This document shows positions 14,538-27,518 of a DNA stretch of 64,000 nt, piece by piece. Both the position numbers and the translations under genes were made by a program. The notes beneath the pieces are model-generated. The model worked only from the letters and a program-made list of their open reading frames with translations. It searched no databases and was not told where the DNA came from. Positions within the stretch are counted from its first letter, which is position 1; every line of letters starts with the position of its first letter. Source of the stretch: Jaapia argillacea MUCL 33604 (taxonomy: Eukaryota; Basidiomycota; Agaricomycetes; Jaapiales; Jaapiaceae); contig KL197758.1 of NCBI GenBank assembly GCA_000697665.1, forward strand, positions 93,767 through 157,766. Reading direction: 5' to 3'.

Positions 14538-17218
14538 ATGGCTCAGCAACAGCCGGACACGACGTGCAAACCACCCTCCACCTCGACGTTTTCTTTTACG
14601 GCACCATTTCCAGCGCATTTGAAGCAGAGGCGGGTCTCGTTGGCGACCCCTTCTTCACCACGCCTTGTCCCCGCTTGGAGCTTCAGGGATGACACTGGTC
14701 TTGGTGCACACGCGGCAGGGTCAAGCTCAGCCTCCGTACCTGGCAAAAAGGGAAAGATGAGGAAGATCGCCGTCGACGGAGAATGGAATGAGGACGGTGG
14801 TCCTGACGGGGATGGAAAGGGTGATCGACCGAAAGAGAAGAGACAAAGGAAGAAGTGGACTATGGAGGAAACTCAGATGCTTGTGGATGGTTGCAATACT
14901 GTAAGTCAAGGTCATGGGGTCGCCGCCCCACGTCATTGGTGTCTTTACTGATGCAGGGTCATTCTCCAGTGGGGAGTTGGGAATTGGAAAGCTATATTGA
15001 AGGATCCCAACCTTAAGTTCGATAATCGTTCTCCTGTAGATCTCAAAGACAGGTGTGTTGAATGTTCTTTCATTTTGAGGTCACCGACTTATATTTGGAC
15101 CCTTCAAGATTTCGTACATATTTCCCGGACGCATACAAGCAACACTACCCGAACGCCAAAACCCACCTTTCATCAAAGGTTCGTTCGACTCTCCCCGACG
15201 GTTCTTCCATCTTCGAGAAGACGCGCAGCAAGAAGCGACGGCCCTTTACGGAAGAGGAGGACAAAGCTTTGAAAGCTGGTTACGAGAAGCACGGCACCGT
15301 TTGGGCAGCTATCGTCAAAGACCCCGTTTTCCAAGAACATAATCGCAGGTCTACTGATTTGCGAGATCGGTTCCGCAATGCGTTCCCAGAGCTTTACGAA
15401 GCTGCGGGGTACAAGCCCCGGCGCTCCATCAAGAAGAAGAAAGGGGATTGCATGGTACCCATTCGCGCCGCTACCGATGATCAGCTGGTGACCCACAGCA
15501 CTTCGGGATATTACAGGAGGAAACGTGCTCATACGAATGAGGGCCTGTTTAGGGGTGGAACCAAGAGCGTCCCCCAGAGTGTGATGAACTCGGAGGATGA
15601 AGACAGCTCTGGAGACGAAGACGAACTCGATGTGTCCATCTCACCGTCAGTTCCCGACCTCATGTCCGACACCTCGTTGCATCAACTCGAAGAATCCCCT
15701 TCGGAAGCCGACATGATCGACCAACTAGCAGATCCCCTGGCATTCCAGGACTTCCTCCCCGAGTCATCCCAAACCGCCTCCGACTCTTCACAGTCACAAA
15801 CCTGGTCATCAGGTGTCGACACTCCACTTCATACAAATTCATGGTCTACCGCCACGACTGGCTCCCCGACTTCTTCTCATATCTCATCGGAATGCTTCTT
15901 CAATCAGTCGCCTTTTGATAGGCGTGGAGAGAGCTCGAGTATGATTGGCAAGTCGGCGTGGGGGATGCAGGACTGGTTCTCTGCCAACCCACGCATGGAT
16001 CCCTCGGCTAATTCGAGCAGCAGCTCGTCTTACATCGGCGGCCTCTCGCCGACTCCGTCATCTCCATTTTCTTTCCACGCATACACCCACGGAGTCGTGG
16101 ATCGATACGACCTTTTCCCCACTTCCTTCCCGACGGACTTTGCGTCGGAAGCCGGTGTAGGAGACACCCATTCGACGTTCTCGGACCCTGACATGTTCCC
16201 AATGAACACCTTCCGAGGATTCACCCATCATTCCAATTATGCCGGAGATTTGATCTTTGGCACTCGTACCCACCAACCTCAGCATCAGAGCTATAGCGCT
16301 GGGTTCGGCAGCTTCGAGACTGTTGGGTTGGGTCTGTCGGGTATGCAGCAGCAGCAGCAGTCTGCTGGTATTCATCCGATGCAGCTGCATGGCTCTGGGT
16401 TACCGGGTATCGACGAGCTTGAGTTGACGGCCATCAGCTTGAATGATCACGACGAGCCGGACGGTTCGATGGAGGACAGTATAGACATGAGCGAGCATAA
16501 AGATGATTCAGCGGCTGGACCTTCACTCGCAGACCTCAGCGCTTTCAGCCTTCCTCCCCAGACGATGGAAGAGATTGCGGGTCTGTCTCAAGAATTCAAT
16601 CCGACGCCACCAGCAACCCCGGTCAGCTCTGCACGTCCAATGCGTGGAGAAGCCCACCATTCGTCCATGCATAGTCGTTCCGTCTCTGTTCCTCCTTTCG
16701 AGCATCGTCCCGCTCCGAGAACATCGCAAACCATGTCAAGTGCAAAGGCGCCCACTACGCCAACACGCTCCTTGTCTTTCTTCGATTCCATCCTTACTCA
16801 TGGTGACGAGCCACTCCTTCGAGGTGCTTATGTGCCGTCAGTATCCCCCGCTGTTGACCCCTGGAAAGCCTCGGGTGATCGCGACGTGCCTTTCTTGGAT
16901 TTGCATTATTATAGCTCCGCCCTTCACGGTGCCGGAGGGCTTGCGAGCTATGGGTTAGAGAACGACCCAGCTGAGATGCGCCAAGGGCAAGCTTTGGACC
17001 TTGCTCAGTCGTATACTAGTCTCAAGACGCTCAACCTTCCTGCTTCACTTACACAACACATTCCACCAATGTCCTCCGGCATCGGAGGCTCCAGTTCCGC
17101 TGGCCGGCAGTCCCTTCACCATCGCGTCCAAAGCGCTGTTTCTCCGCAAGACTTACTCCTGAATCATAGTGCTGACAATAAACGCAAGAGAGCCAGCTGG
17201 GATGGAGGCTTGGTGTGA
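14538..17218 (+). CDS. Telobox Myb-type DNA-binding protein, Teb1/Mug152-like
   Basis: A probable nuclear DNA-binding factor of about 850 residues with three exons. A low-complexity N-terminus with basic patches leads into the first Myb/SANT repeat: KKWTMEETQMLVDGCNT, spliced to WGVGNWKAILKDP, then SPVDLKDR spliced to FRTYFPD. The VDLKDR-FRTY block is the telobox signature of telomere-repeat-binding Myb domains. A second Myb repeat follows: RRPFTEEEDKALKAGYEKHG, WAAIVKDPVFQEHNRRSTDL and RDRFRNAFP. Two repeats close to the N-terminus resemble fission-yeast Teb1 (Mug152), which binds telomere-like promoter elements including histone genes; equivalence here is inference. The C-terminal two thirds is Ser/Pro/His-rich and disordered, with a Gln run (QQQQQ near 16346), as in activators. 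The stop is TGA at 17216-17218. Confidence 0.82.
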
Positions 17219-17468
17219 CAGCCCTAATTCTGCTCCATACATTCGGTCCCCTGCTTTCGATGGACCTGTCGCATACGGAACTTTCTCGAGTCACTTATCC
17301 TTACTAGCTAGTACTGTTATCCTTTGTTCTCCATACATCCACTTGCATTGCATATCTCCCTATAGTCCGCCCTAGTCGTCGCTCGTATCTACACCATCAC
17401 CTGTGCAATGAAATCCTTTGAATGTTCTACTTCTCCAAATATGGAGAGTCTGCGAGACCCGACTGCCG

Positions 17469-20400
17469 TCACCCAGTCAATCTTGATGGCCCTGCAATGG
17501 CGTTGAAGCTCCCGTTTTGGCTGAGAGGTTGTGCTTGCTGCGGTGGTTGATCACTATCAACTGGGACCAAGTACTCGATGTCCTCAAACATGTGGGGAAA
17601 CAAAATTGCCAGCATATCATCCGTCCTGCGAGAAGTGCGTCACGAAAGAAAGTTGCAAAGGAGATTATGAACACGAACTTGAAGATGAAGTCACCCTTCT
17701 GAGCTTTCTTCCTCTTCGAGGGAGAATCGGGTGCCTTCCTTTCGGAATCCCCTGCAAAAGCTGACACATTGAATGTTCCTGCAGCATTCTCTTTGGTGTA
17801 GAGGGAGAGGCCCTGCTTCGCGGCCAGATCAAGAATATTTCTCTCAACAGTGTCTGCGAATATTCAGCCTAATGTAGGCGCAATGAAAAAACACAATTTA
17901 CCTTCTGCGTAATAACAATACACTGGACGCTTTCGGTAAGCAAAGGAAACCTGATAAATTGATTGAACTACCTTCTGTCGGCCTGGTTTGCCCCATCCTA
18001 TCGATACGAGCTATGGCTTCAGAGTGTTTAAGTTTAGTGCGGTGGCCTGTAGAAGGCGGGGCTTAACAATACCTTGGATTTCAAAAGCGTGTTGGACGAC
18101 GCTCTCCAGCATAAACACTCTTGATGCGCAGGTTACATTCAATCCAGCGTTCTCCCGTTCTCTGAAGACGAGGATTTAGCGGGGAAGGAGGAGCGACAAA
18201 TAGGAAAGGTACCCATGAAGGAGCAGGACAAGGATGTCGGCCTCATTGCGAAACCTCTTGGCCGCATTCTGCTTACCCTTTGTCGAATCAATGCGCAGGC
18301 AAGAAATACCTGCGAAATATGAGGATGAAAGTGAAACAGGGGGACCTGACAAAACGACAAGCAACCAACCATTGCTGATCAAAGCATGTTCAACGACTGT
18401 GCGCCGAAGGTTCAAAGACAGCTCAAGGACTGGAAGTAAGACCTACTGTGGAGTGAATCAGCCCATGCCGAAAAGATGATGCTCTTCGCGCCGGGATCAG
18501 TTGCTTGGAGGTAAAGGAGATGACGGATTAATGACTGAATTTTACTTCCGTAGCTGCCGTGAGACTCCATTTGCTCAATAGTTTCAAGTAGTGTCGAGGG
18601 CACAGTATTGTATTGAATTTGTCTGCTGGATCGAGGGATCGGTTCTCCGTCGACAATCTTCGGCGGCAACTCAGGTTTCTTGTCCTGGCTTGGATCTGCG
18701 ATAGAGAATCGCTGTAATTGGTCTGTGTTGATGATAACACTAGGTAGTCGGGGCTCAGCGAAACCCAAGGGAGGAGGGAAGCAAACGAACCGACACACAG
18801 GGCATGCCTTGCCCTCCTTCCGAGCAAGCCAAGCTTTCATGCATCCCTGGTATCGAGGCGAATATTAGGGATGTCTTTGAAACGGAAGAGCGGACATACT
18901 TCGCAAAATACATGCGCACTGGTGAGTCGTCAATAATGGCAAAGGCCCACGAGCTGCAGTGAATACGTACCACTGAGTAATGTAACCCCGGACAAATTCG
19001 CACCTGCATAGGATACAAGCTTCTTCATCCTCGTCCATCGTGCCCTCATACTGGGCTTTCGCTAAATGGTCCAAATAACGGTGGCGGGCACGGCCTGTGT
19101 TAATTTGTACGCCCAATGAAGTCTCGTTTGCGAGAGCTTCGTGGATTGCTTGAGGTATAGTCCCTTCCCAATCGACAGCAGAGACCGAATCGGATATTTC
19201 CTGCAGTTGTCGGAAATACCTGAGCGAAAAGTCAGTTGGGAGCCCGACCAGAAGGATCAGAGCATACTGAATTCGTTCGTTGAATGCTTTTCTGAATTGA
19301 GCCAAATCCTGGTCTAGTTTCTCCATTAATGTCGCTATTGGCCAAACTAGTGAGCAATAGGTGCATATGAGCCAGGCCCTCCTCCGCACCTTGAGCTGAC
19401 ATGAGACGGCGCAACGCAGCGGCTGCATCCATGGCAATTTTCTTTTCCGGATCGTCGTTGCTCGAGATTTTTGCGGCCACGCCGCTCAAGTCTACCATGA
19501 TGGACTTCACAGCTCTTCCGTTGAACCTTTCCAACAACGCTCTTCGGGCTTCGGAAAGCTCCTTCTTCAGAACCTCGTGTTCCGGTTGTAGCTCAAGGTC
19601 CTCAGGAATATCCAGATCATCTTCTAAAGCGGCCAAAGCAGCTTGCTTTGCCGCTTTCGTAGTGCGAGCTTTCGTCTCCTTGGCGTTATGGGCTGCTAGA
19701 ACTGTACGTTCGGCAACCAAGGATTCTCGGCGGTCGGCCATGAGGGCTGCGTAGGCTTGGAGATACGTTTCGGCTTCGCCCTGCGTTTCTAGAGACTGAG
19801 AATACTCCTCGCCAGTGGCCTCTCCGTCGCCAGAGGAAAGTTTGACGGTCAGCAACGAATAGATGTGGGTTCTCCATTTCCACAGCAGAGCAGACTGTTC
19901 ATTCAGGAGTTCTTCGATGATCTCGTTGACTTCATCGATCTAATGAAATGTTTGGATGAGCATTGATGGGAAAGACAAGGCTATCACTAACAAGATCATG
20001 AGAGCGAATGCCCCCTCCATCCAAAAAGGGGACATCCACAAGTAATGCCTCTTCATTGAGCCCCTTCATATCGGCGTCGGCAGTCAACTGAGTCATGGCC
20101 CGGATGGCACTGTGTTCGGTCACTGTTCCGCGGGCGGATTAACCTCCGCCATACTGTGGAAATGGAAACGATTTACCTCGAAGTAAATCATGTCTAAGCT
20201 TTTCTGCGGCTTGGTACGCAGAATCCTCATCGGCAGAATGAGAATTTCCCAGGACATGATAGACATCTCCTAAGTAAAATTTGACCCGATGTAAAAGAAC
20301 ATAGCTGGGAGGGCGTCAGATACGAAGCTGGCGTGATTGTATGGACATCCGACCCACCAATCACGCAGCCGATGTAAAAGAGCAATCTTCTTATTGGCGT

Positions 20401-23400
20401 GTTCTTCGCCAGCAGGTGTACGAGGGAGATCGTCGCCTTCTGAGGAACTCTCATCGTCAGCCTTGCCTTTCCCCTTTCCATTATCTTTGGATGGTCCGGG
20501 AGCGTCTTGTTGACCGAGCGACGGTTCACGCAATGATACCGCATCTTTCTTGAGAGCGGCTCCCTTAGTATCATGGTCGGCAATGGCTTTCTTGAGGTCG
20601 TCAATCAATTGATTGGTGTCCTTTTCAGCTTCTAGCAACAGCTCAAGCGCCATCCGATAACGATTTACATTCTGCTCGTCATGTTGCTGTAATTGGGCGC
20701 GCCTCACGACTGAGTGAACCTAGCATTATTGGTACCAAGTCAGCAGAAAGAGGGAAAGGGACATCCGGCGCAGACATACTTTGAGCTTCCTGTTCTCCAT
20801 CATATTCCTCCAGTTCGTATCCTTCATCCCTTCAAGGACTTCGGCCATAGTCTTCAACCCGCCAGGTTTGTTCAGCTTATCACGTTGGTTTTGCAGTTGT
20901 CCGACTTGAGGATGAGTGCATATACCTCGTAGCTTGCGAAGCCACGTGCGAAGAACGGAAGCGTCGACCTGCCAGCCTTCCGAGGCCGCAACTCCACGGG
21001 CGTCAAGGCCAAGTTCGTCCAATGCTTGTTCTAGATTCTGGTCATACACCTGATAACAAACACCCCACAAGTCAGGTTCGAAAGCTTCTGACTAAATGGG
21101 GTAGAGACAACGGCGTACATGTCTCTCAACCTTCCCCAATTCCACGCCTACGAGAAACCGAGTTTGCTCAGGAATAGTGAGTTCGTCTTTGACAGCCAAC
21201 TTCATCGTCCTTGAAAATAGGTGGTGACGGTCAATATGAGTAGTGCCGTTGTAAGATGTAACCAACCTGACAGCGAATCGCTTGAACAGTGCCTCAAACT
21301 GAGAGGCGAAGCCTGGTTTCAGAAGGCGAGCCCACATCCTCGGGTTAGTCACATTATCGACGCGTAGGAACCTAGGCACCACAATAATCAACGAAACGTC
21401 CACAACATTTCTCCCAGACCGACTCACTTCATAACATGCACCAAATCCGCCGTACTAGCCCTCGCTGGAGTCCCGCTCACAGCGAACGAAGAAAGCCTCG
21501 GTATAAGTCCAACCATCTCTTCGGTCTTCCCACCCCCAACCATCTGAACTTCATCCATCATAACCCGATACCACTCGCACATCACCACAGGACTTCTCGG
21601 CCTCTCGACATTTGAATACACGGCTACGTCTCGACGGGGGCGAATGGGAGGTGCTCGTGCTACTCCCAATTCGGATTGGAGGACGGGGTAGGTGGTGATA
21701 CAAATGTCAAACGTGTGGACGAACGAACACCAATCTAAGATGTCTTCCTCGATTGCGTCTTCCTTTCCTGAGGGGTGATCTTCATCGTCGACGTCCATGG
21801 AGTCTTCGTCAGAATCTGAGTCTTCACGCTTATCCACCCTCGCTTTCCCCTTCGACCTTGCAGTCCTGGACTTCCCATTCGTCTTTGCTTTGGCCTTTGC
21901 TTTCCCTTTCTTCGCAAGCTTACGCCTTCTCTCTCGTTCCTCATCGACATCATCTTCTGTGATCGGGATGTTTAGCTTGCTCCAACCATCATACACCAAA
22001 ACTTTTAGTGTGGGAGCGTGACGAGCTAATTCATCCACCCATTGGGCAGCTAGGGCAGGGGGGGTGACGATGAGGGTGGTCTAAACAAGGTATCACCATG
22101 AGTACAAAGCAAAAGAACAGAGCCATCAAGATGTAAGGAGGGTCTACCTTAATCTCTTTCACCTCAACCCTCGCTTCACGATCCCACCTTCCCTTCTTCT
22201 GGGGGCTTCTACCTTCGTCGGCAGGATTAAGCAAAACGAGACTCATACACTCAACAGTTTTGCCAAGGCCAGGTTCTTCAGCAAGGATACCTCCAAGCGG
22301 AGCATCCTCGACAGGGAGGGTGGGTGAGAGCCGGCCTGTAAGGCGATGGAAGTACCAAAACGAAGGCGCTTCGTCATCATCGATTTGAGCAGAGACTTGT
22401 TCCCAAAAAAGGGGCCATTCTGGAGGCGACAACGACGAGGTGGAGGAGGAGGGAGAAGACGACGAGCTCGTAAAAGGAATGGGAACGACTTCCCCCATAT
22501 CATTAACGGTCTTCCCCTCCCTTTTTAACATCCACGCGACACTCCTCCTTTGGAAAGGTAGAAGAGTAGGTCCCAGCTGGTCCGGTTGCATCCTCTCTTC
22601 AGCTTCTTTCGAATCAAGAGAAGGCGCAGGACCGAGGACGTCAAATAAGAAAGGGATATCCGTCGATCCATGATAGTTTGAAGGAACGTCCGAAGTAGGC
22701 GGGAAGATGTATGACAACAGACGTCGCTGAGCTTCCTCTGCTTCGGTCACTTTGCTCTTCGTAGGGAGTGCAATAGGTGCAAAGATAGCTGGGAGCAGGG
22801 TAACGGTGACCTCAAGTCGCACTCTGTAAGGCATTTCGCCTTGAGTAGAATCCCACGACGTAGGAGGAAGCGTCACCAGAAAAAGCTCGGCGTTCATCTG
22901 GACGCGAGACAGCGCTTGGAGAGTGAAGCAGGTAGCCAACAAGTCCAAATGAGAGGGAGAACGGTAGTCGTGAGAATCCAAGTCGAAACTGGTGTCGATT
23001 CGAGGGACGAAGAGTGTTGAGTTGACTGGGTTGATATCTTCTTCGACCGCGATTCTGACTTTGCAATTCGACTTCCAACAAGGAACTACCTTCGGACCAA
23101 TCCTGGGGGGCTTGCTGAAGCCAAAAGTCCGCCCCCCGAGTTGCCGTAGATGGACCGGGCCCAAGGCAAAAGTCTTGGGATCGGTTTCACCATCACATTC
23201 CTCTCGAAGGAGGGTCTGCAAAGCTTCTTCTTCGGCAGCCCACTGCTGTTCGATGTCGGCAGAGGGCAAATTGGCGGCACCGTTATCTGAGAAGACGTCT
23301 GTAGAGAACCCAATATCGAAAATGTGTCGATAAATTGGAACAGAAATATTATTGCTGCTGGAAGTAGAACCATCCAACAACACGGACTCCGAACCGAAGT

Positions 23401-23623
23401 CAGCCGCCTTCGCTCGTTTATTGGGTCCCGATTGCGCGGGAGATGCCGCTCGTTTCTTCCCTGCTTTGACAGACAAAGGCGTGTCCCCAGATGAGGCACG
23501 GAGCAACTCAATCAATTGGCTGACGTTGAGATTGGGTCGCACGTCTTTACCCGCGAGATCGGGCCAGAACTGGGCGGGGGCCGTGCGGAGTGATTCGTGA
23601 TGGTGTGTAGTTTCCACCCGCAT
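17469..23623 (-). CDS. SHPRH/Irc20-like SNF2 helicase and RING E3 ubiquitin ligase
   Basis: A large nuclear ATPase plus ubiquitin ligase of the type linked to post-replication repair. The SNF2 N-lobe starts near 22.55 kb (LLPFQRRSVAWMLKREGK), with Walker A in LGGILAEEPGLGKTVECMSL, a long acidic/basic insertion (21.74-21.96 kb), ICITTYPVLQSELG, Walker B MMDEVQMVGGG and FAVSGTPARAS. Helical segments (20.2-21.1 kb, 19.2-19.9 kb) lead to a split RING finger: CILCRCEFV near 19.0 kb and the C-terminal half with MKAWLARKEGKACPVCR near 18.8 kb. The helicase C-lobe follows: GAKSIIFSAWADSL, LRIDSTKGKQNAAKRF, NVTCASRVFMLESVVQHAFE and AIARIDRMGQTRPTEVYCYY. The last exon encodes FPHMFEDIEYLVPVDSDQPP and ends TGA at 17469-17471. 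The start is uncertain. The first in-frame ATG is 23621-23623, but the frame stays open to 23764 and upstream, so a spliced N-terminus with the His run is possible. Confidence 0.85.
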
Positions 23624-23994
23624 TGGCGCCGACGATGGTGCGCTCGACAGATGGTGGTGGTGGTGGTGAGAGGAAGAAACGTGCACCGCCTGATATTGGC
23701 GCGACGGTTCCGGTAATTTGATGACTAACCCTCGCGACGCGTCAGTCACGGGTTGACATTGCAAATGGTATTGTGAGTCGCGTCCAGTCGCGTTGATGTG
23801 ACTCGATCTTCAATTTTTGGAAGCTAACCTACTACTAGAAAGCACCGAATCACACAGAAGGCTCGAACTACGAGCGAACTTGAGCCCTCAGCAGCAGGAT
23901 GATATCAACAAGTCGTGGCGTAACACTAGAGGAAGTAGAGGAAAACAAACTGAATCCCCCAGAGCCCCTTATCCGTCCTCTGGCTCCCATACAC

Positions 23995-24880
23995 TCAAGA
24001 TACCAACCTACTATCCTCGTGCTTTTCGTTCCATTCCTTCGAAATAGAACGCATACCCTCGGTATGTCTACAGAGCCTGAGAAAATCGCGAAGGTCACCC
24101 ATCACGCGTTGCCACTCGATATCCTCTCCATATATATTCGGGTTGCCAAAGTCAACGAAGATGGGTTGCGGTGAAGTAGACGGAGTGGGTGTTGGTACGA
24201 GAGAGTTAGAAGGTGTGGGAGAGGTGTAAACGATGATGTTATCCGAACGAATGCCTCCGTGAACACAACGAGCGCATCGCATATGGTAGATAGAGGTTAG
24301 GACGGAGACATACTGTCAAGGGGATCAGGTTCACTACCCGCGGGGTTAGAGGACATGTAGGGACTCACTCCACTCTCCTGTATCACAGGATTATCTTGAT
24401 TATGGCGACGAAGGTTCTGAAATCACACCCAGGGACATATTCCATTGTATGCTTCCAAGCCTGCTCTCCACATGGTAGCTCAAACTAAATGAACTCGAAT
24501 TGATCAATAAACTCAAATCACGCAGGTTGGGACTTACGTTGAAAATTCCGTACGACCAGGCTACTACCGATGCCTGCAAGGGTCGTAAATGGCTGAACGC
24601 ATGAGCTTCTTTCCGAGCCATCCAGTCGATTGGACAGTACTTATCCGTCAGTAAGGCAGAAACCTTCCCATTCAGGGAGGGGGGCGAGGCTTTCTTGGAA
24701 TATCTTGAGTACGACAAAGGGATTGATTGGTGCGAAGGATGATGGACTCGCAGAGTGGGATCACGATGGTGATGTATCTTGTGGTAACTCTTCTGTCACA
24801 CTTCCATACTTTTGCATACCGATCTGATCCGCATTGGAGGGCCTCCACAAGTCGTAGTCTCAAAGACTCCGCCTTGGGAA
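23995..24880 (-). pseudogene. Degenerate protein-kinase-like gene
   Basis: Kinase landmarks appear in order on the minus strand: a nucleotide-loop-like segment (LVEALQCGSDRYAKVWKC, about 24.80-24.85 kb), the beta-3 lysine in NPFVVLKIFQESLAPLPEWE (about 24.67 kb), a helical stretch DWMARKEAHAFSHLRPLQAS, the catalytic loop CVHGGIRSDNII (about 24.24 kb) and VDFG for DFG (about 24.15 kb). In the catalytic loop the usual HRD or HGD is HGG, so the catalytic aspartate is missing. Between the first two blocks the frame changes, and the frame that carries VVLK contains an in-frame TGA near 24.75 kb. I find no clean start codon. The sum suggests a pseudokinase that is decaying, or a pseudogene. A rapidly evolving intact gene with unseen introns is the alternative. 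Confidence 0.5.
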
Positions 24881-25474
24881 GAGTCTAAGAGGGTGCAAAT
24901 TTGAGTCTGAGTCTGCGTCCATGCTCAATCCTAGCAATTTCAAGCGAGGTCGACAACCTTCCAACTCAAACTCATCTCTTTGGATAGTACGTCAGGTGTG
25001 CTTCGTCACCCAACCCCAGGCCCGTGGTGAGGATTGTTTGGAGATTGTGTTGCAACAATAACAGGTAACATACAATTCCAGTGTAAATAGAACAGCAATG
25101 CAATTGATTTCGGATGGTCATAAGTACAATAATTCAGCCCAAAAACGTCGAAGCAGGTTGTGGGGTGCGAAAGATGGCGGTGGAGGTCAGTGATTTGTTG
25201 AGGGCGGGGAATCGCGCGAAGATATGGAAAAAGGGAAGACGAGACAGAAGTGAGAGGAAACACGGATGAACTTGATCGACGATTGATCATGACACGCCGC
25301 TGAGAGGAGGGTGCCAAAGCGGCCTCGCCCACCCTCCTCGAACTTTCTCTCCAACGGATGCCAACATATTTGGGTTTTTGGATGGGACTCTTAACGTTCC
25401 TATGAGAGGGCTCGAGGAATTGACCGTACGTTATTACATGGTAAATCCTACCTCCCTCCCTTCTTCCATTCCAG
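24881..25474. other. No confident gene
   Basis: A 196-codon minus-strand frame spans most of this stretch, but its composition shows no domain or motif and it overlaps low-complexity sequence. I do not call it a gene. Confidence 0.4.
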
Positions 25475-25639
25475 TTATTCACGGAGGTCCAGCAACTCAA
25501 AGCGTCCACCGCAATACCATCCCTTCCGCAAACCAACGGGCAAACACACCGGTACACCCATCTGCTCCACAACCCAAGCATCCCTCTTCGCATCACTCAT
25601 AATCCGAATCATCAAGAACTCTCGGTGTTCATGATGGAG
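25475..25639 (-). CDS. Possible terminal exon of an unrecognised gene
   Basis: After a good acceptor (ttccag) the minus strand reads LHHEHREFLMIRIMSDAKRD, then AWVVEQMGVPVC, and ends DLRE with TAA at 25475-25477. The mix of charged and hydrophobic residues looks coding. I could not trace upstream exons and recognise no family. Confidence 0.3.
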   Translation of the reverse strand, partial: LHHEHREFLMIRIMSDAKRDAWVVEQMGVPVCLPVGLRKGWYCGGRFELLDLRE

Positions 25640-25759
25640 CTGGAAGGGAAAGATGGATGATCTGGTTAGCAGTTTGGTTCCGCATGAGGGCAGGGATAGG
25701 GTGTGAAAGAGGTTAGGTTACATTTCATTAGTAGAGCCGCTTTTGAGGAGCTTTGTAGA

Positions 25760-26990
25760 GATTGTGCTGGAAGGGAAGTTTTGGTTGCGAGAGTTGCATG
25801 GAGATTTTCATGAGTGATGCCGTTTCCCTCTTCCGACTCTCGTTATTTGATGTTTACGATCCCCTCAGTGAGATTTGCCGAGCCTCATCGTCCCATTGGA
25901 GGATCTTCACCGCCTCGACCTCCAAGTCCATTTCGTGGAACCGGGGAGACGTCCCGACTTATTCAACATTACGGCCGCGCGAAAGGTTATGAGGACATCT
26001 AGTATTAGGAGATCGAGCGCGGATGGTGTGCGTTGTGAGGTAAGGTTCCTCTTTGGTCGTGCGATTTGACGCTGGACTTTTTGACTAATTTTTTTTGCGT
26101 GTGTGTGGTAGGGGAGGCGGGAGGTTCGTGAAGGCAAGGTGGAGTTGAGTGGCTCAGGAGTGGTGGGGATGTTCGTGAGCATACTGAACATCGTTTCCAC
26201 CTTCATAGATTATTCGAATGCGCATATATGCGATCTTTCGAGTGGGAAAGGTAGGACTAGACGGGTTTCGTAAGTTGTTTGGTATCTCTTTTGGGGATCG
26301 ATTTCATTGTTGATTAAGAAATGGTAGCCGTGGTGTATTGCAGGAGTACCGGCTGCTCCATTCGATGCAATCTCGAGCTCATACACAACAAGAACCGACT
26401 ATGGACCCCGATCGACGAATACCGCCGCTTCTTACTTGACCCTTCAAGAAGACGACGCCCCCGAGTCTTCAAGTGCTTGTCGGGAGCGCATTGCGGAGGG
26501 TGGTAGGGTCATCGTTCTCCTGTCCATGGAGGATGGTGGTGATGGTTCTAGAGATGCGATCAGGTCGTCAAGAGGTTGGTGATGTGGCAGAGAGGATGTT
26601 GGTGAAGTATTCGAGAACCGTTATCTGCATCGAAATGTGTTCGATACGTTGTTCCTCATTCGACATTGTATCATACAGTGTAGTGAAAGGAGGGGTGCAT
26701 TTCTTACATCCTCCCGATGACGACTTCATGCACACTATTGTGACTACAATCCAGATGGACCGGCAGCATCAGCTACATCGAGACCTGCGCAAGGAGTGGC
26801 GGAATACATATTTGGCCTGTTATCTCGTTCGCAGAACTCATTGCAAGTCTCGCAAAGGACCCCGACCATCCTAACGATCATGCACCGTGGGCTATCTCAA
26901 CGGCGGAGGAAGGATCACATAGTCGTGAAGGCAGACCGACTCCGGGTATTTGTGAAGATGGGCGCCGGTAGGAAAGATAATTCAGTCAGT
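25760..26990 (+). CDS. Fragments of an unrecognised spliced gene
   Basis: Several plus-strand stretches look coding but have no recognised family. They include VELSGSGVVGMFVSILNIVS near 26.14-26.20 kb, followed by a GTAAGT donor at about 26270. After an acceptor near 26340 comes an exon with PAAPFDAISSSYTTRTDYG and an acidic segment (EDDAPESSSACRERIAEGG), then VIVLLSMEDGG. A third stretch near 26.79-26.95 kb has RPAQGVAEYIFGLLSRSQNS. Starts, phases and the full exon chain are unresolved. It may be one gene, two, or decaying remnants next to the kinase-like gene. Confidence 0.3.
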
Positions 26991-27087
26991 GGATACAGCC
27001 CCAACAGCGAATAGCGCGGCCTTACCTCAGGTTTGAAAGTCCTCGCTCGTCGGTTACCTCCATTCTGACAGGAGTAGCAACTCGCCG

Positions 27088-27518
27088 TCATCCGAGGTTT
27101 GAATCAATTGGATGCTTGTTCGTTTGCCGAAGGCCGATATTCGGGCGGAGAATGTAGCACTCGTGCGTTTGGCGTAGTTCATCCGTCTGCACGACGACAG
27201 GATGAATTACTTGGCTGATAGTGAGTCGAAACGCGGGGGGATAAGACTCACGAACACCCCTTCCATAGCATTCCCGTCGAACTGCTCGCCCTTCACATAA
27301 TCGGGCGCAACCTTTAGAGGTAGCGCCACGACGAAAGATACACTTGCATGATATCCAGGGTTGGGTTGTGCGGGAAACAAGTAACTCGAGGTGAAGACAA
27401 GGAGGGGTAATCCAGAGCGGAGGCCAAGAGATCGTCGCTTGCAGGGCGCGTAGTGTTTCGGCTGGATAGTTGCATGACGGGAGTTGGAAGTTAAGAAGTT
27501 CAGCACGATAAGGGACAT
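27088..27518 (-). CDS. Possible small two-exon gene, unknown function
   Basis: A minus-strand frame from ATG 27518 encodes a basic N-terminus and then PAQPNPGYHASVSFVVALPL and KVAPDYVKGEQFDGNAMEG. A donor (GTGAGT, 27246-27251) and acceptor (27187-27189) remove about 65 nt in phase 0. The second exon reads TDELRQTHECYILRPNIGL and ends TGA at 27088-27090. It would give a protein of about 120 residues. I recognise no family and the start is a guess. Confidence 0.3.

Noticed and set aside
25006-25596. A 196-codon minus-strand ORF
   Set aside because: No domain, motif, splice context or biased coding texture. It is partly covered by another plausible exon and probably open by chance.
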